Shown piece after piece: positions 24,728 through 32,944 of a stretch of 64,000 nt of DNA. Source of the stretch: CAYTEO01 sp964436825 (GTDB lineage: Bacteria > Krumholzibacteriota > Krumholzibacteriia > LZORAL124-64-63); contig CAYTEO010000008.1 in the NCBI GenBank assembly GCA_964436825.1, forward strand, positions 1 to 64,000. The letters run 5' to 3'. A program made the position numbers and the translations under genes. Under the pieces are notes generated by a model that ran no database searches, was not told where the DNA came from, and saw only the letters and a list, made by a program, of their open reading frames with translations. Numbering within the stretch: the stretch's first letter is position 1; the number at the start of each line of letters is the position of its first letter.

Positions 24728-27700
24728 TTGCACCGACTCGAGCCGTCGCACCGTCGCCGCCCCGGCAGCGCCCGCTCCAGCCTGGCGACGGCGCTGCTGA
24801 TCCTGCTGGTCGCGGTCGCCGCCGGCCATGGCGCCACACCGCCGGAGGCTGCCCGTCGGCTCCCCGCACCGGTCCGTGAACTCCTGCTGCAGCGGGCGCA
24901 GCGACTGCTGGCCGACGGGGAACCGCTCCAGCAGCAGAGGCGGCTGGCGGGAGAGAAGGCTCCCGCCACGCTCCAGGTCGTCGTCCTGCTCTGCGAGTTC
25001 GCCGACAGTCTCTTCTACGGGCACTCCCTTCCCGACGCGCCGGCCTCCACCCAGTCCGACTTCTACTACGCGGCCCACGACTCCCTCTACTACGTCCACC
25101 AGTTCCAGGACGTGGCCGACTACTACGACGCCGTCAGCGGTGGTGCCTTCCGGCTGGAGGCCACCGTGGCCGGCGGTTTCCTCCGCCTGCCGCAGCCGAT
25201 GGCCTGGTACGGGAACGATCCCGAGCGCGGGGAACAGTCCTTCTTGCTCGCCCGGGACGCCGTCGCCCTGGCCGATCCGGCGATCGACTTCTCCCGCTAC
25301 GACACCGTCGTCCTGGTCCACGCGGGAGCGGGCGAGGAGACCGATATCCTGGGCGATTCGCCGGAGCAGATCTACAGCAGCTACCTCAGCCCCTCCGACT
25401 TCGCCCAGGCCGCCAGCGACACGATCCTGCCCGAGCCGTACCTGGCCACCGACGACACGACCGCGACCGGAGAGCCGGTGCGGCTGCGGCACGTGCTGAT
25501 CCTGCCGGAGAACGAGTTCCAGGACCCGGTCGCCGGCTACGGCGGCTACTTCGGGTCCCTCGGAGTCTACTGCTTCGAGATCGGCCTGCGGCTGGGGATG
25601 CTCTCGCTGAGCGACTTCACGCCGCCCGGCCGCCCCGACAGCCAGGGGATCGGCGAGTTCGGGCTGATGGGCTACGGCCTGTTCGTCGGCGCCGGGTATG
25701 TCCCCGACCACCCGTGTGCCTTCAACAAGATGCTGATGGGCTGGCTGGCGCCCTACGAGGTCGATCCCGCCGCCGACGCCGTCTGGACCCTCCACCCCGC
25801 GGAGAGCCCTGGCGACTCGACGCTGGCGCGGATCTCCCTGGGACCCAGCGAGTACTGGCTGCTGGAGTACCGGCTCCAGGACCCCGACGGGAACCGGATC
25901 TTCTCCTTCCCCGGCGATCTGAACGGGAACAACATCCCCGACTTCTATGACGCCGACTCCGCCCTGGGGGACGGCACGCCGACCGGTTTCTTCGATCCGG
26001 CGACCGACACGCGGGAACGCCTGGCCGGCGGGGAGTTCGACTTCTTCATGAGCGAGAACAGCGCCCGCGCGCCGGGGGTCAAGGGGGCCGGCAGCGGGAT
26101 CTACATCTGGCACGTCGACGAGGGGGTCGTCCGTGAGGCCTTCGCGGCGGCCGAGAACCTCTTCAACGCCGATCCCCGCCGCAAGGCCGTCGACCTGGAG
26201 GAGGCCGACGGGATCGCGGACCTGGACCGCCGGATCCCGACGCCCTACCTGCTGGGAGGTGACGACGACGCGTTCCGCGGCGAGGGGAACGACACCTTCG
26301 CCCCCTGGAGCGATCCGGGGACCGAGTCCGCCGGCGGCGCCTGGACGGGAATCGTCGTCGACAGGATCTCGCCGGTCGTCGTCGACTCGGCCGCCGCCGC
26401 GCCCGACGGCGAGGGGACGGTCATCCGCTACGCCGACCGGATGACCTTCCACTGCGGGACGGCGGCCCCGGACGGGACGGCCCCCGCCCCGGCCGGGAGG
26501 GTGGTCCTGGACGGCGTCGACCTGGGTGGGTCCCACCTGGTGGCCGCGGACCTCGATGTACCGCCTGACGGCTCCCTGGAGATCGTCGCCTGCGGCGACG
26601 GCGGGCGGATCTACGTCTGGCGGGCCGACCTCTCGCCCTGGCCGGCTGCCGCCCCCGACGGCCTCTTGGCCATCGCCCGGACCGCGACCGGTGCAGCGCC
26701 CCGCTGGAACCCACCGGCGGCCGTGACGGACGTGGACGGAGACGGGATGCCCGAGATCGTCGTCACCGCCGCCGACGGTCTCTACGCCTTCCGCGTCGAC
26801 AGCGGCGACGAGCTGGCCGACGGAGACCTCGACCCGGTCAGTGCCGGGCTGCTGTGGCCCCTGGCTGGCTGCCGTTGGCCGGCGCTGGTCGCCGACGACG
26901 GGGTCGTCGCCGTCGAGGACGTGGTCGGGGCCTCGCGCCTGGTCGTCTACCGGTGGGACGAGGGTGGCCTGCCGCTCGACCTGCCGGCGGAGGCCGATTC
27001 GGCCGCGGCGCCGGCGGTGGTATGGCAGGGGGCGCTCGTCGTTCCCGCACGCGGCGGCGCGGAGGACGGCCTGGCCTTGGTGGGCGACGGTGCCCCCCGC
27101 TGGCTCCCCCTCCCGGGCCGGCTCGCCGGCTGGCGACCCGTCGGCGCGGGGGAACGACTGCTGGTCCAGCTGACCGCCGGTGCCGCCCTGGTCGCGCCGG
27201 ACGGCGAGGTCACGACGGCAGGCTGGCCGCAGGCCGTACCGCCGGCCGGTCCCGTCGCGCCGGGCTTCGCCTACCGGGGGGACGACGTGTTCGTTCTCGC
27301 CGGCCTGTCCGGTGCCCCCGCCACGGGCTGGCCCTACCGGCCGCGGACATCCCTGCGCACCGGCTGGGGAGCGGCGGCCCCGGACGTCGTCTCCGCCGTC
27401 ACCGCTGCCGGCGAGCGGATCCTGGTCTTCCCCTGCCGGGACGGTCGGTTGTATCTCCTGGACGGGAGGGGACGAGCCTTGCCCGGCAGCCCGCTGGCCG
27501 GCCCGGGAGAGACGGCCGGGACCGCTCTGCTGCTCGACCTGGACGGGGACGGCTCCCTCGAACTGGCGGCCGCGGGGGCCCTGTGGCGTGCCGCCGGGGC
27601 CGCTGCCGACTCCCTGCCGGGCGTGCCCGTCTCCGAGGTCCGGGTCTGGGATCTGGGCACCGGGGGAACGCCCGTGTGGCCCATGTGGGGCGGCGACCCG

Positions 27701-28033
27701 CGACACGCCGTCCTGGGACCGGCGCCCGGGCCGTCGGTGCCCGGCGACGGGTTGCTTGTCGGCGGTGTCGTCTGCTACCCCGCGCCGCTGGCGGGCGAGA
27801 GACTCCATGTCCGTGTCGAGGTGGGGCGGGCCTGCCGGTTGCAGGCCGTCCTCTACGACCTGGAGGGGGAGGAGGTGCGCCGCTCCCCCGTCCTCGAGAT
27901 CCCCGGCGCCGGTCCCGCCGAGATCGTCCTGCCGGTGGGCGATATCGCTCCGGGGCCGTATCTTTGTCGTCTGACAGCCACCGCGGACCAGCGTCGGGAG
28001 ATCGACGTCGCGCCGGTGGCCATTGTACGCTGA
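24728..28033 (+). CDS. Secreted M6-family metalloprotease-like protein, catalytic motif lost
   Basis: 1101 aa from a TTG at 24728 (GGAAAGG seven bases upstream); no in-frame ATG fits. A signal peptide (ATALLILLVAVAAGHGA) precedes an M6-like domain (about 75-520: VVVLLCEFADSLFYG, FQDVADYYDAVSGG, IYIWHVDEGV). Where active M6 enzymes have HExxH within a GvycHEfGHvLGL context, this protein reads GVYCFEIGLRLGML: F283, E284, L287. Both zinc histidines are gone, so peptidase activity is unlikely. A repeat-rich region with FG-GAP/beta-propeller-like DVDGDG and DLDGDG motifs follows, then a degenerate type A-like sorting domain (YPAPLAGE, YDLEGEEV, GPYLCRL). It is probably a surface binding protein, paired with the barrel gene downstream. 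Confidence 0.85.
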   Translation: MHRLEPSHRRRPGSARSSLATALLILLVAVAAGHGATPPEAARRLPAPVRELLLQRAQRLLADGEPLQQQRRLAGEKAPATLQVVVLLCEFADSLFYGHSLPDAPASTQSDFYYAAHDSLYYVHQFQDVADYYDAVSGGAFRLEATVAGGFLRLPQPMAWYGNDPERGEQSFLLARDAVALADPAIDFSRYDTVVLVHAGAGEETDILGDSPEQIYSSYLSPSDFAQAASDTILPEPYLATDDTTATGEPVRLRHVLILPENEFQDPVAGYGGYFGSLGVYCFEIGLRLGMLSLSDFTPPGRPDSQGIGEFGLMGYGLFVGAGYVPDHPCAFNKMLMGWLAPYEVDPAADAVWTLHPAESPGDSTLARISLGPSEYWLLEYRLQDPDGNRIFSFPGDLNGNNIPDFYDADSALGDGTPTGFFDPATDTRERLAGGEFDFFMSENSARAPGVKGAGSGIYIWHVDEGVVREAFAAAENLFNADPRRKAVDLEEADGIADLDRRIPTPYLLGGDDDAFRGEGNDTFAPWSDPGTESAGGAWTGIVVDRISPVVVDSAAAAPDGEGTVIRYADRMTFHCGTAAPDGTAPAPAGRVVLDGVDLGGSHLVAADLDVPPDGSLEIVACGDGGRIYVWRADLSPWPAAAPDGLLAIARTATGAAPRWNPPAAVTDVDGDGMPEIVVTAADGLYAFRVDSGDELADGDLDPVSAGLLWPLAGCRWPALVADDGVVAVEDVVGASRLVVYRWDEGGLPLDLPAEADSAAAPAVVWQGALVVPARGGAEDGLALVGDGAPRWLPLPGRLAGWRPVGAGERLLVQLTAGAALVAPDGEVTTAGWPQAVPPAGPVAPGFAYRGDDVFVLAGLSGAPATGWPYRPRTSLRTGWGAAAPDVVSAVTAAGERILVFPCRDGRLYLLDGRGRALPGSPLAGPGETAGTALLLDLDGDGSLELAAAGALWRAAGAAADSLPGVPVSEVRVWDLGTGGTPVWPMWGGDPRHAVLGPAPGPSVPGDGLLVGGVVCYPAPLAGERLHVRVEVGRACRLQAVLYDLEGEEVRRSPVLEIPGAGPAEIVLPVGDIAPGPYLCRLTATADQRREIDVAPVAIVR

Positions 28034-28073
28034 CGCTCGCGCCGTTCGGCGCGGCGGCGAAAGGACGGAGAGC

Positions 28074-29015
28074 ATGAAGCGGTTGCTGTCTCGGGGCTCG
28101 GTCACGGCCGGCCTGCTGCTCGTCTGGATCGCCGGTGTGGCCTGGGCGGGCTCGCCCGGCGATTCCGGCTTCCTTTCCCTCCGCCTTCCGGTCGGGACGC
28201 GGGAGACCGCCATGGGCGGGGCCGGAGTCGGCGCCTCCACGGGGGCGGCCGCCGTCTACTGGAACCCGGCCCGCATGGCCCTGGAGGAGGAGGGAACGGA
28301 CCTGCTGCTGCAGCACCAGCGGTTGTGGGGCTTCTTCGACAAGGAGACCGCCCTGCTGGCCCATCGCACGCGCAAGGGGGCGATCGGATTCCTCTTCTCC
28401 GGTCTCTACGCCGACGAGATGAACCGCTACGACGAGGAGGGTGTCGGGATCCCCCTGGGGACCTTCCAGCCCTACCAGGTGGCCTTCGGGGCGGCGTTCG
28501 CCCACCGGATCGGCGACGACTTCGCCGTCGGGGCGACGGTCAAGATCCTTCACGAGGAGATCGACGCCTACGGCGACACCGGCGTGGCCTACGACCTGGC
28601 GGTCATCCACCGGGCCGTCATCGAGGGGCTCTACTTCGGCGCCTCGGTGACGAACTTCGGCCCCGACATGACCCTCGACGCCGTGCCGTACCAGCTGCCG
28701 ACGGCCGTCCGGGTCGGGTTCGGCTACGACCCTGCCGATCCCCTCTTCGCCGGCAAGGTGACCCTGGCAGGGGACATCATCTTTCCCAACGACGGCAACG
28801 AGAAGGCCCACGCCGGCCTGGAGTACCGCCTCACTCCCGATCTGGCCCTGCGGCTCGGGACGCGGATCAACTACGAGTCGCTGGGGATGACTGCCGGCTG
28901 CGGCTTCCATCGCGGCAGGCTGACGGTGGGGTACGCCTACGAGGACGCCAAGAACGACCTGGATCCCTCCCACCGGATCGATCTGCAGATCGCCCTGGGT
29001 GACAGGCGGCCCTGA
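28074..29015 (+). CDS. PorV/PorQ family outer-membrane protein
   Basis: 313 aa; start at 28074 with GGACGGAGA upstream. Signal peptide (GLLLVWIAGVAWA), then the family hallmark FLSLRLPVGTRETAMGGAGVGASTGAAAVYWNPA, and a beta-barrel pattern of alternating strands to the end (RIDLQIALGD). PorV/UPF0164-type barrels belong to the FadL-like family and, in Bacteroidota, shuttle type IX secretion substrates from the translocon to the attachment complex. Here it follows by 40 bp a secreted protein with a sorting-type C-terminus, which fits that role. Other secretion components are not in this window. Confidence 0.87.
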   Translation: MKRLLSRGSVTAGLLLVWIAGVAWAGSPGDSGFLSLRLPVGTRETAMGGAGVGASTGAAAVYWNPARMALEEEGTDLLLQHQRLWGFFDKETALLAHRTRKGAIGFLFSGLYADEMNRYDEEGVGIPLGTFQPYQVAFGAAFAHRIGDDFAVGATVKILHEEIDAYGDTGVAYDLAVIHRAVIEGLYFGASVTNFGPDMTLDAVPYQLPTAVRVGFGYDPADPLFAGKVTLAGDIIFPNDGNEKAHAGLEYRLTPDLALRLGTRINYESLGMTAGCGFHRGRLTVGYAYEDAKNDLDPSHRIDLQIALGDRRP

Positions 29016-29026
29016 CCGGGGCGGGA

Positions 29027-29779
29027 TCAGTCCAGGGGCGATGCGCCGTCGCGGAAGTCCCGCAGCGACACATCGCCCCCGCGCAGGACGGCGTAGGCCT
29101 CTTCCCCCAGCCAGCAGCCCAGGACCGCCAGGGAGTGGTCGCCCACCGTCGCCTGCATCGGCAGGTGGAGGTGACCGATGATCTTCAGGTCCCACGGCTC
29201 ACGGCAGCGCGCCAGGTAGAGGCGGGCCAGGCGGGCGATCTGCCCGGCCTCGTCCCGCGTGGCCCGGCGGCTCGTCCCGCTCAGCCAGCGCGAGAAGGCG
29301 AACAGGAGCTCCGGGTGGAGCGACTTGGCCAGCAGGATCCCCGTCCGTCGCCGGACGATCCAGCGGAACGTCTTGTAGAGGTAGTCCCGGGCCAGCAGGC
29401 CGTCGCCGTGCTCCAGCAGGATCCGTCGCCCGGCCTGTTCCAGGTACAGCGGTCCTCCATCGGGACGGCAGCCGTAGCGCTCGTGGAGGAAGCCGGCGGC
29501 CCAGATGTCGTGGTTGCCGCCGACGAACTCGATCCGCGTGCCGGAGGCGCGGAGGGTGTCCAGGCCCGCCAGCAGCTCGTCGTAGCAGCGCAGGCGGAAG
29601 TGGGGATAGTCGAACCAGAAGTCGAAGATGTCGCCCAGCAGGACGAGCATCCCGGCACCGCGGCAGGCCTCCAGGAACTCCAGGAAACGGGCCAGCCGCG
29701 GCGATCCGGCCGCGGTCTCCTCGCACCGGAAATGGGTGTCGGAGACCAGGATGATCGTCTCGGGTGCAGGCTTGCTCAT
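29027..29779 (-). CDS. lpxH: UDP-2,3-diacylglucosamine diphosphatase-like metallophosphoesterase
   Basis: 250 aa calcineurin-like phosphoesterase with every metal motif: SDTHF, GDIFDFWFDYP, GGNHD, EHGD and GHLHLP. The FDFWFDYPHF segment and overall length fit the LpxH/LpxH-like group, which cleaves UDP-diacylglucosamine to lipid X in lipid A synthesis at the inner membrane. No Shine-Dalgarno sequence is visible before the ATG at 29779; instead a TATACT -10 (29796-29791) ends 11 bp upstream, the geometry of a leaderless transcript. Convergent with the PorV-like gene, 11 bp apart. Confidence 0.88.
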   Translation of the reverse strand: MSKPAPETIILVSDTHFRCEETAAGSPRLARFLEFLEACRGAGMLVLLGDIFDFWFDYPHFRLRCYDELLAGLDTLRASGTRIEFVGGNHDIWAAGFLHERYGCRPDGGPLYLEQAGRRILLEHGDGLLARDYLYKTFRWIVRRRTGILLAKSLHPELLFAFSRWLSGTSRRATRDEAGQIARLARLYLARCREPWDLKIIGHLHLPMQATVGDHSLAVLGCWLGEEAYAVLRGGDVSLRDFRDGASPLD

Positions 29780-29790
29780 GGGGCCTAGTT

Positions 29791-29796
29791 AGTATA
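29791..29796 (-). promoter_or_regulatory. Candidate -10 box of lpxH, possible leaderless start
   Basis: TATACT on the minus strand, 11 bp from the lpxH ATG, in the short divergent gap. A start about 7 nt downstream would leave roughly five bases of leader. The -35 is poor (GCTTGT at 17 nt). The gap of 62 bp must also hold the plus-strand promoter for 29842. Confidence 0.4.
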
Positions 29797-29841
29797 TCAA
29801 TGGCCCCGAAGGCACAAGCTCTTTCACGGGGGGATAGCGTC

Positions 29842-30348
29842 ATGACGCTCTGGGATGAGGTCAAGCGGAACATCGTCAACTGGTACGAGACGGCCGCGGA
29901 CAAGACCGGCGAGCTGGCCAAGGTCGGCCTGCGCCGCTACGACATCTTCGGGATCAGCCGCGACATCGAGCGCCAGTTCAGCGAGATCGGCAGCCACGTC
30001 TACAACGCCCTCAAGGAGGGGCGGACGGATTTTGCCGACGATCCCGTCCTGGCGTCGCTGGTGGCCAAGGTCGACGCCCTCGAACAGGAACTCCAGCGCA
30101 AGCAGGAGGAGATCGAGAGGATCAAGGCCGAGCATGCCGCCCGGGCGCGCCAGGCCGAAGCCGCCGCGGCCGCCGCTGCCGGAGCCACGGACGGGAGCGC
30201 GGAGCAGGCAGCGGCGACGGATGCGACTCCCGGCACGACCCCCGAGACCGCTGGGGACGCCGAGGCCGGAAGCGCCGAGTCGCAGGAACGGTCGGAGACC
30301 GAGGATCCTTCCACTCCCAAGGATCCCGAGGAGCCCGACAGGGGTTGA
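29842..30348 (+). CDS. Coiled-coil protein with acidic Ala/Glu-rich tail, unknown function
   Basis: 168 aa; ATG at 29842 after GGGGGGA at rather long spacing. There is no signal peptide. The N-terminal 75 residues (MTLWDEVKRNIVNWYETAADKTGELAKVGLRRYDIFGISRDIERQFSEIG) are amphipathic and resemble small membrane-peripheral helical proteins. Residues 80-115 form a predicted coiled coil (KVDALEQELQRKQEEIERIKAEHA). The tail is low-complexity Ala, Thr, Glu and Pro and acidic. I do not recognise a named family. Its TGA stop lies within the -35 box of the HtrA promoter. Confidence 0.65.
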   Translation: MTLWDEVKRNIVNWYETAADKTGELAKVGLRRYDIFGISRDIERQFSEIGSHVYNALKEGRTDFADDPVLASLVAKVDALEQELQRKQEEIERIKAEHAARARQAEAAAAAAAGATDGSAEQAAATDATPGTTPETAGDAEAGSAESQERSETEDPSTPKDPEEPDRG

Positions 30349-30374
30349 CACCTCGCAGGGAGCGGTGTTAGCAT
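30345..30374 (+). promoter_or_regulatory. Sigma-70 promoter of the HtrA protease gene
   Basis: TTGACA (30345-30350), 18-nt spacer, TAGCAT (30369-30374), predicted start near 30381 and a leader of about 100 nt. The upstream gene's TGA stop (30346-30348) lies inside the -35 box, the second such case in this window. Confidence 0.6.
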
Positions 30375-30484
30375 CCGATTGACCCTGCAGACGCGGCCAT
30401 ACCCCACCGGCCGCCCGTGCCGTCGTTCCCGATTCCAGGTGACATCCGCCTTGGTGCGGTGAAGCTCCAGCGCGGGGAGATTCC

Positions 30485-31915
30485 ATGTCCGGACGATGGG
30501 GACAGAGTCGATGCCAGGTGGCCGGTGCGGTCTTCCTGGTGCTGCTGCTGGCCGGTACGGCAGTCGGCGGGGAACCCCCTCCCGTCTCGCGGCTCGATCC
30601 GTCCCCTGCTCCCGCCTCTCCCTTCGAGCAGGTCGCCGCGCGCGTCGCGCCGGCCGTCGTCAGCATCCGGGTCGTGCGGTCGGTCACCGGGGGAGGGCTG
30701 GACCTGGATCCCATGGAGGAGCTGTACCGTCGTTTCTTCCCCGACGACGAGCGCCGCGGCCCTGCCGCCCGCGGCAGCGGCAGCGGGTTCCTCGTCGGGG
30801 CCCAGGGGTACATCCTGACGAACAACCACGTCATCGACCGGGCCGACGAGATCACCGTCCGCTTTCCCGGTCGCGCCGAGGTCCTGCCGGCGACGGTCGT
30901 CGGGGCCGACCCCGCCAGCGACCTGGCCGTCCTGAAGGTCGAGGCCGACGATCTGCCCCCGCCGCTCGTCTTCGCGGATTCCGACGCGGTGCGCGTGGGG
31001 GCCTGGGCCATCGCCGTCGGCAATCCCTTCGGGAACCTGGCGGGCAGCGTCACGGTGGGCGTCGTCAGCGCCAAGGGACGCCGCGACCTGCAGATCCACG
31101 GTGGCGGTCCCCGCTACCAGGATTTCATCCAGACCGACGCCCCCATCAACTTCGGCAACAGCGGCGGTCCCCTGCTGGACATCGCGGGCCGGGTCATCGG
31201 CGTCAACACGGCGGTCAACAAGGCGGGGCAGGGGATCGGGTTCGCCATCCCTGCCAACTTCGCCCGCCGTGTCCTGGAGCAGATCGTCCGCCACGGGCGG
31301 GTCGTCCGGGGATACCTGGGTGTCGACGCCGGCCCGGCCCCGGGCGGGACCGGAGGCGCCGTCGTGCTGTCGGTGACGGCCGGCTCGCCGGCCGCCGAGG
31401 CCGGCCTGCGGGTCGGTGACCTGATCCTGTCCGTCGGCGACCGGGAGGTGGCCGACGAGCACGATCTGGCCTTTCTTGTCGGTGCGGCCCCCGTCGGTGA
31501 CCCGGTGACCCTCACGATCGGGCGCGGGGAGCGGCGGCTGGAGGTGACGGTGGTCCTGGTCGAGGAGCCCGCGGAGACGGGCAAGGCGCCGGCCGGCGCC
31601 GGGTGGCTGGGACTGGCCGTGGCTCCCCTGGACGGTCGGCAGCCCGTGGTCCAGCGGTTGCGCGAGGCCCTGGCCCTGGAGCCGGGGCCGGGAATGCTGA
31701 TCGTCTCCGTCCTGCCCGGCAGCCCCGCCGACGCCGCCGGGCTGCGGGAAGGGGACGTCCTGCTGGAGGTAGCCGGGCAGCCGGTGCCCGACGAGGCCGC
31801 CTGGCAGCAGGTGACCGCGGACCTGGGCGGGAGCAGCGATCCCGTCATCGTCCTGGTCCGCAGCGGCGGCAGCGAGAGCTACCGCCAGCTCGATCCGGAG
31901 GCCACGCGGCCCTGA
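30485..31915 (+). CDS. HtrA/DegQ-type periplasmic serine protease with two PDZ domains
   Basis: 476 aa; start with GGGGAGA upstream. Signal peptide (GAVFLVLLLAGTAVGG), then a trypsin-like domain with the full triad: H115 in TNNHVID, D146 in ASDLAVLK, S226 in GNSGGP. Two PDZ domains follow (about 275-365 and 380-465: AAEAGLRVGDLILSVG; ADAAGLREGDVLLEVAG). These proteases and chaperones degrade or refold damaged envelope proteins. It is followed after 66 bp by the sigma factor gene, with which it may be cotranscribed. Confidence 0.93.
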   Translation: MSGRWGQSRCQVAGAVFLVLLLAGTAVGGEPPPVSRLDPSPAPASPFEQVAARVAPAVVSIRVVRSVTGGGLDLDPMEELYRRFFPDDERRGPAARGSGSGFLVGAQGYILTNNHVIDRADEITVRFPGRAEVLPATVVGADPASDLAVLKVEADDLPPPLVFADSDAVRVGAWAIAVGNPFGNLAGSVTVGVVSAKGRRDLQIHGGGPRYQDFIQTDAPINFGNSGGPLLDIAGRVIGVNTAVNKAGQGIGFAIPANFARRVLEQIVRHGRVVRGYLGVDAGPAPGGTGGAVVLSVTAGSPAAEAGLRVGDLILSVGDREVADEHDLAFLVGAAPVGDPVTLTIGRGERRLEVTVVLVEEPAETGKAPAGAGWLGLAVAPLDGRQPVVQRLREALALEPGPGMLIVSVLPGSPADAAGLREGDVLLEVAGQPVPDEAAWQQVTADLGGSSDPVIVLVRSGGSESYRQLDPEATRP

Positions 31916-31981
31916 CCGTGATCCCCGGTCACGCGGGTCTCCACAGCCGGAGAGCGCCCCACACGGCGGAAGGAGGGAGGC

Positions 31982-32830
31982 ATGTCTTCCCACTCCACCT
32001 TCCTGCCCCCGACGCACGAGAAGTGCCTGGAGATCTACTTCCGGGAGATCAACCGGTACCGGTTGCTCACGCGTGCCGAGGAGGCGGAGCTGGCGCGACG
32101 GATCCGCGCCGGGGATCCGGAGGCGCTGCAGGATCTGGTCAACGCCAATCTGCGGTTCGTCGTGACCGTGGCCAAGCGCTACCAGCGCCAGGGGCTGGGC
32201 CTGGCCGACCTGATCAACGAAGGGAACCTCGGCCTGCTGAAGGCCGCTCGCCGTTTCGACGAGCGGCGCGGGTTCAAGTTCATCTCCTACGCCGTCTGGT
32301 GGATCCGCCAGTCGATTCTCCAGGCGCTGCTGGACCATGCCCGCCTGGTCCGGCTGCCCCAGAACCAGACCGCCCTGCTCATCAAGGTCAACCGGGTCCG
32401 GCAGGAGCTGGCCGGGGAAGGGCTCGAACACCCTACCAGCGGGCAGATCGCCGAGCGGATGGGTTTCCCGGAGCAGGAGGTCCGCCGCATCCTGGCCCTC
32501 AGCGGGGGGGAGGTCACCCTCGACGACACCGGGGAGGATGACCGGCCGTTCCACGAGACCCTCGTCGCGGAGGACGCGACCGCCAGCGACGAACGGCTCT
32601 ACCGGCGTGTCCTGGAGGAGGACGTCCGGCGGAGCCTCGAGGTCCTCTCCCCGCGGGAGGCGCAGATCATCGTCCTCTACTACGGACTGGACGGGGAGGA
32701 TGCCCTGACGCTGGAGGCCATCGGCCGCCGGCTGGGTTTGACGCGGGAGCGGATCCGCCAGATCAAGGAGAAGGCGCTGGAGAAGATGCGCCGCACGGCA
32801 GGCCAGGAGATCCTCAAGGACTACTCCTGA
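31982..32830 (+). CDS. Short sigma-70 family RNA polymerase sigma factor (RpoD-like)
   Basis: 282 aa, with AAGGAGGGAGG upstream. Region 1.2 (CLEIYFREINRYRLLTRAEEAELARRI), region 2 (NLRFVVTVAKRYQRQGLGLADLINEGNLGLLKAARRFDERRGFKFISYAVWWIRQSI), region 3 and region 4 (LSPREAQIIVLYYGL, LGLTRERIRQIKEKALEKMR) are complete. There is no region 1.1 and no long non-conserved insert, so it is much shorter than proteobacterial RpoD. Primary sigma factors of Bacteroidota have this short form. It may therefore be the housekeeping sigma or a group 2 (RpoS-like) factor; the sequence alone does not decide. Confidence 0.92.
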   Translation: MSSHSTFLPPTHEKCLEIYFREINRYRLLTRAEEAELARRIRAGDPEALQDLVNANLRFVVTVAKRYQRQGLGLADLINEGNLGLLKAARRFDERRGFKFISYAVWWIRQSILQALLDHARLVRLPQNQTALLIKVNRVRQELAGEGLEHPTSGQIAERMGFPEQEVRRILALSGGEVTLDDTGEDDRPFHETLVAEDATASDERLYRRVLEEDVRRSLEVLSPREAQIIVLYYGLDGEDALTLEAIGRRLGLTRERIRQIKEKALEKMRRTAGQEILKDYS

Positions 32831-32855
32831 AGGGTCGATCACCGGCAGGAAGCAG

Positions 32856-32883
32856 TTGACACGGGCGCGGCAGCGGCTATCGT
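32856..32883 (+). promoter_or_regulatory. Sigma-70 promoter of the M23 peptidase gene
   Basis: TTGACA (32856-32861), 16-nt spacer, TATCGT (32878-32883); predicted start near 32890, leader about 55 nt. Confidence 0.55.
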
Positions 32884-32944
32884 TGCCGCGCGCCTGCACC
32901 AGACCGCAAACGCCATCCGCGGTGATCCCTGGACGAGCGGACCG

